DNA of 64,000 nt, from positions 85,240-149,239 of the forward strand of contig NZ_JAGTAR010000011.1 of NCBI RefSeq assembly GCF_018156225.1, in the 5' to 3' direction. Below the pieces are notes generated by a model. The model made no database searches and had not been told where the DNA came from. It saw only the letters and a program-made list of their open reading frames with translations. The stretch comes from Carboxylicivirga sediminis (GTDB lineage Bacteria; Bacteroidota; Bacteroidia; Bacteroidales; Marinilabiliaceae). Shown here in pieces: positions 63,105 to 64,000 of the stretch (the first letter of the stretch is position 1; the number at the start of each line of letters is the position of its first letter). Made by a program: the position numbers and the translations under genes.

Positions 63105-63702
63105 AAAACCGCCTCTCCGCAAAAAACACAATGAGCAATATCAAGCCAATAGCTGCTTGAACCTGCCAGTAGGGAATAGCCAAACCGATGAGGGCGAAAA
63201 TAATAACTGCTTTTAGCAGTCGGCCCGAGCGCCTTTCCATCTTGGATTTAAACTGAACGAGTTTTAGCTGGCGGTTCTCCATATCCAATAGAAACACCCC
63301 ATCGTTCTCCACCACATAGTCATATTCGAGCAACTGACGGCGGGTACTTTTGTTGCGGGCACTGATGGCCTGGCTGCCGCTTTTAACCTCCACAATGTAT
63401 TGCTTACCGTTCTTCTTCACAATGTAGTCGGGCTGTATATCGGCGTATTGTACCTCGCCATCCTCCAGGTATTTGTGCTGGTAGGTACTCTGGTAATCAA
63501 CAATGGTATAGCCTTTACTTTTCAGGAAACTTTTGGCCTGCAGCTCCAGCTTATTACCACGCTCAAAGCGTTTACGCACTTTACGTTCCTGTAAATAGGT
63601 TTTGACCTTATGCCTGATAATGAGGTAGGACAGAGCGATGATAATCAGCGCTAATGATAGAAACAGGATGTGGTTTTGATTGGTATAATCGAAAGAATAC
63701 AT
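63103..63702 (-). CDS. Membrane-anchored PD-(D/E)XK nuclease-like protein
   Basis: A 199-residue protein with an N-terminal membrane helix (about 13-30, LFLSLALIIIALSYLII) and C-terminal hydrophobic stretches (about 166-195). Between lies a restriction-endonuclease-like fold: the pattern DIQPDYIVKKNGKQYIVEVKSGSQ, in part, gives the Asp, Glu-x-Lys core, followed by TRRQLLEYDYVV. Anchoring a PD-(D/E)XK domain to the inner membrane is uncommon; the domain may be active or only structural. The neighbours give no clue to substrate. Confidence 0.62.
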   Translation of the reverse strand: MYSFDYTNQNHILFLSLALIIIALSYLIIRHKVKTYLQERKVRKRFERGNKLELQAKSFLKSKGYTIVDYQSTYQHKYLEDGEVQYADIQPDYIVKKNGKQYIVEVKSGSQAISARNKSTRRQLLEYDYVVENDGVFLLDMENRQLKLVQFKSKMERRSGRLLKAVIIFALIGLAIPYWQVQAAIGLILLIVFFAERRF

Positions 63703-63871
63703 AGTGTGCTGTTATAGTATCAGCTGCAAAAGTAGTGTCTTTATCTAATTAAAAAGCGAATAACTGCCAGCTTATCGCTTATAGTGATTGATGCTTCCAT
63801 GTCCTTTCATTTTTGCCTGCAGCAGCAAAAACGAAACAAAAAATGCCGCCGCTGCATCACTCATTGACCCG
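63703..63871. other. Upstream region of the nuclease-like gene
   Basis: Non-coding gap with GCTTATCGCTTATAG-like words (63767-63785) that resemble the short repeats at 14803 and 40128. The promoter of the minus-strand nuclease-like gene should be here; no clear box was found. Confidence 0.4.
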
Positions 63872-64000
63872 CTATTTTTTCATTTCGGGAAAATATTTAA
63901 AGATGCCCGGCTTGGTACCAAATATTTTCTTCCTCCATTCAAAAAGCGGGTGCCCCAATATCGTTGCTGATGCGGAATCCCGTATATCAACTAATTGAGT
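63872..64000 (-). CDS. Possible 3' end of an unidentified gene
   Basis: The minus strand is open from the right edge to a TAG stop at 63872, encoding about 42 residues that include GHPLFEWRKKIFGTKPG and end in FPEMKK. The codon use looks genuine, but the piece is too short to identify and could be chance. Confidence 0.35.
   Translation of the reverse strand, partial: TQLVDIRDSASATILGHPLFEWRKKIFGTKPGIFKYFPEMKK

Noticed and set aside
63788..63998. Two overlapping plus-strand frames of about 60 residues near the right edge
   Set aside because: No ribosome-binding motif or recognisable protein; the minus-strand frame ending at 63872 looks more natural.

Overview
The window reads as chromosomal DNA of a Bacteroidota bacterium, probably a marine or brackish Marinilabiliales-type facultative anaerobe; that rank is an inference. 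Direct signs are SusC/SusD proteins, type IX secretion (T9SS) C-terminal sorting domains with YPNP motifs, a PorE-like outer-membrane protein, GLPGLI, DUF2851 and HYC_CC_PP family proteins, and promoters of the Bacteroidota form TTG-N19/20-TAnnTTTG. I saw no tRNA, rRNA, CRISPR array, insertion sequence or prophage gene.

Region 1 (1-17.3 kb) is mostly housekeeping: arginine deiminase (cut by the left edge), sucC, a TrmH-family RNA methyltransferase, a TPR lipoprotein, a prolyl oligopeptidase with a small membrane protein, pnp, rpsO, an LPP20-like lipoprotein, a potassium channel coupled to a DUF2851 protein, and the block purM-prfA-pyrF. Region 2 (17.6-28.8 kb) holds an ECF sigma factor, a FecR anti-sigma factor, a SusC receptor with STN domain and its SusD lipoprotein, followed by a bile-acid-symporter-like carrier, a DUF4838 lipoprotein and a small membrane protein. 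Region 3 (29-30.97 kb) is the PorE-like protein. Region 4 (31.1-39.2 kb) is a copper/silver efflux operon: a HYC_CC_PP protein, CusA-type RND pump, TolC-like channel, and a CusB-type adaptor carrying three C-terminal metal-binding HMA domains, followed by a 12-copy 21-bp tandem repeat. Region 5 (39.2-42.8 kb) is a glycyl radical enzyme resembling trans-4-hydroxy-L-proline dehydratase, with its activase.

Region 6 (44.0-61.4 kb) is the most distinctive part: a beta-1,3-glucan (laminarin-like) degradation cluster with a clan GH-A hydrolase, two GH16 enzymes, two non-catalytic multimodular surface proteins, a 1588-residue GH81 enzyme, and a membrane-bound beta-propeller/Y_Y_Y/LuxR-HTH regulator. 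Five consecutive products end in T9SS sorting domains, and no SusC/SusD pair lies inside the cluster. Two of its transcription units share an exact 19-bp element, each ending exactly 52 bp before a TAnnTTTG promoter box, which suggests a common activator; the neighbouring regulator is the obvious candidate.

Region 7 (61.5-64 kb) has small lipoproteins, a charged coiled-coil protein, a membrane-anchored PD-(D/E)XK nuclease-like protein and a possible gene end at the right edge. All functions are assigned by reading protein motifs from memory; no database search was run.
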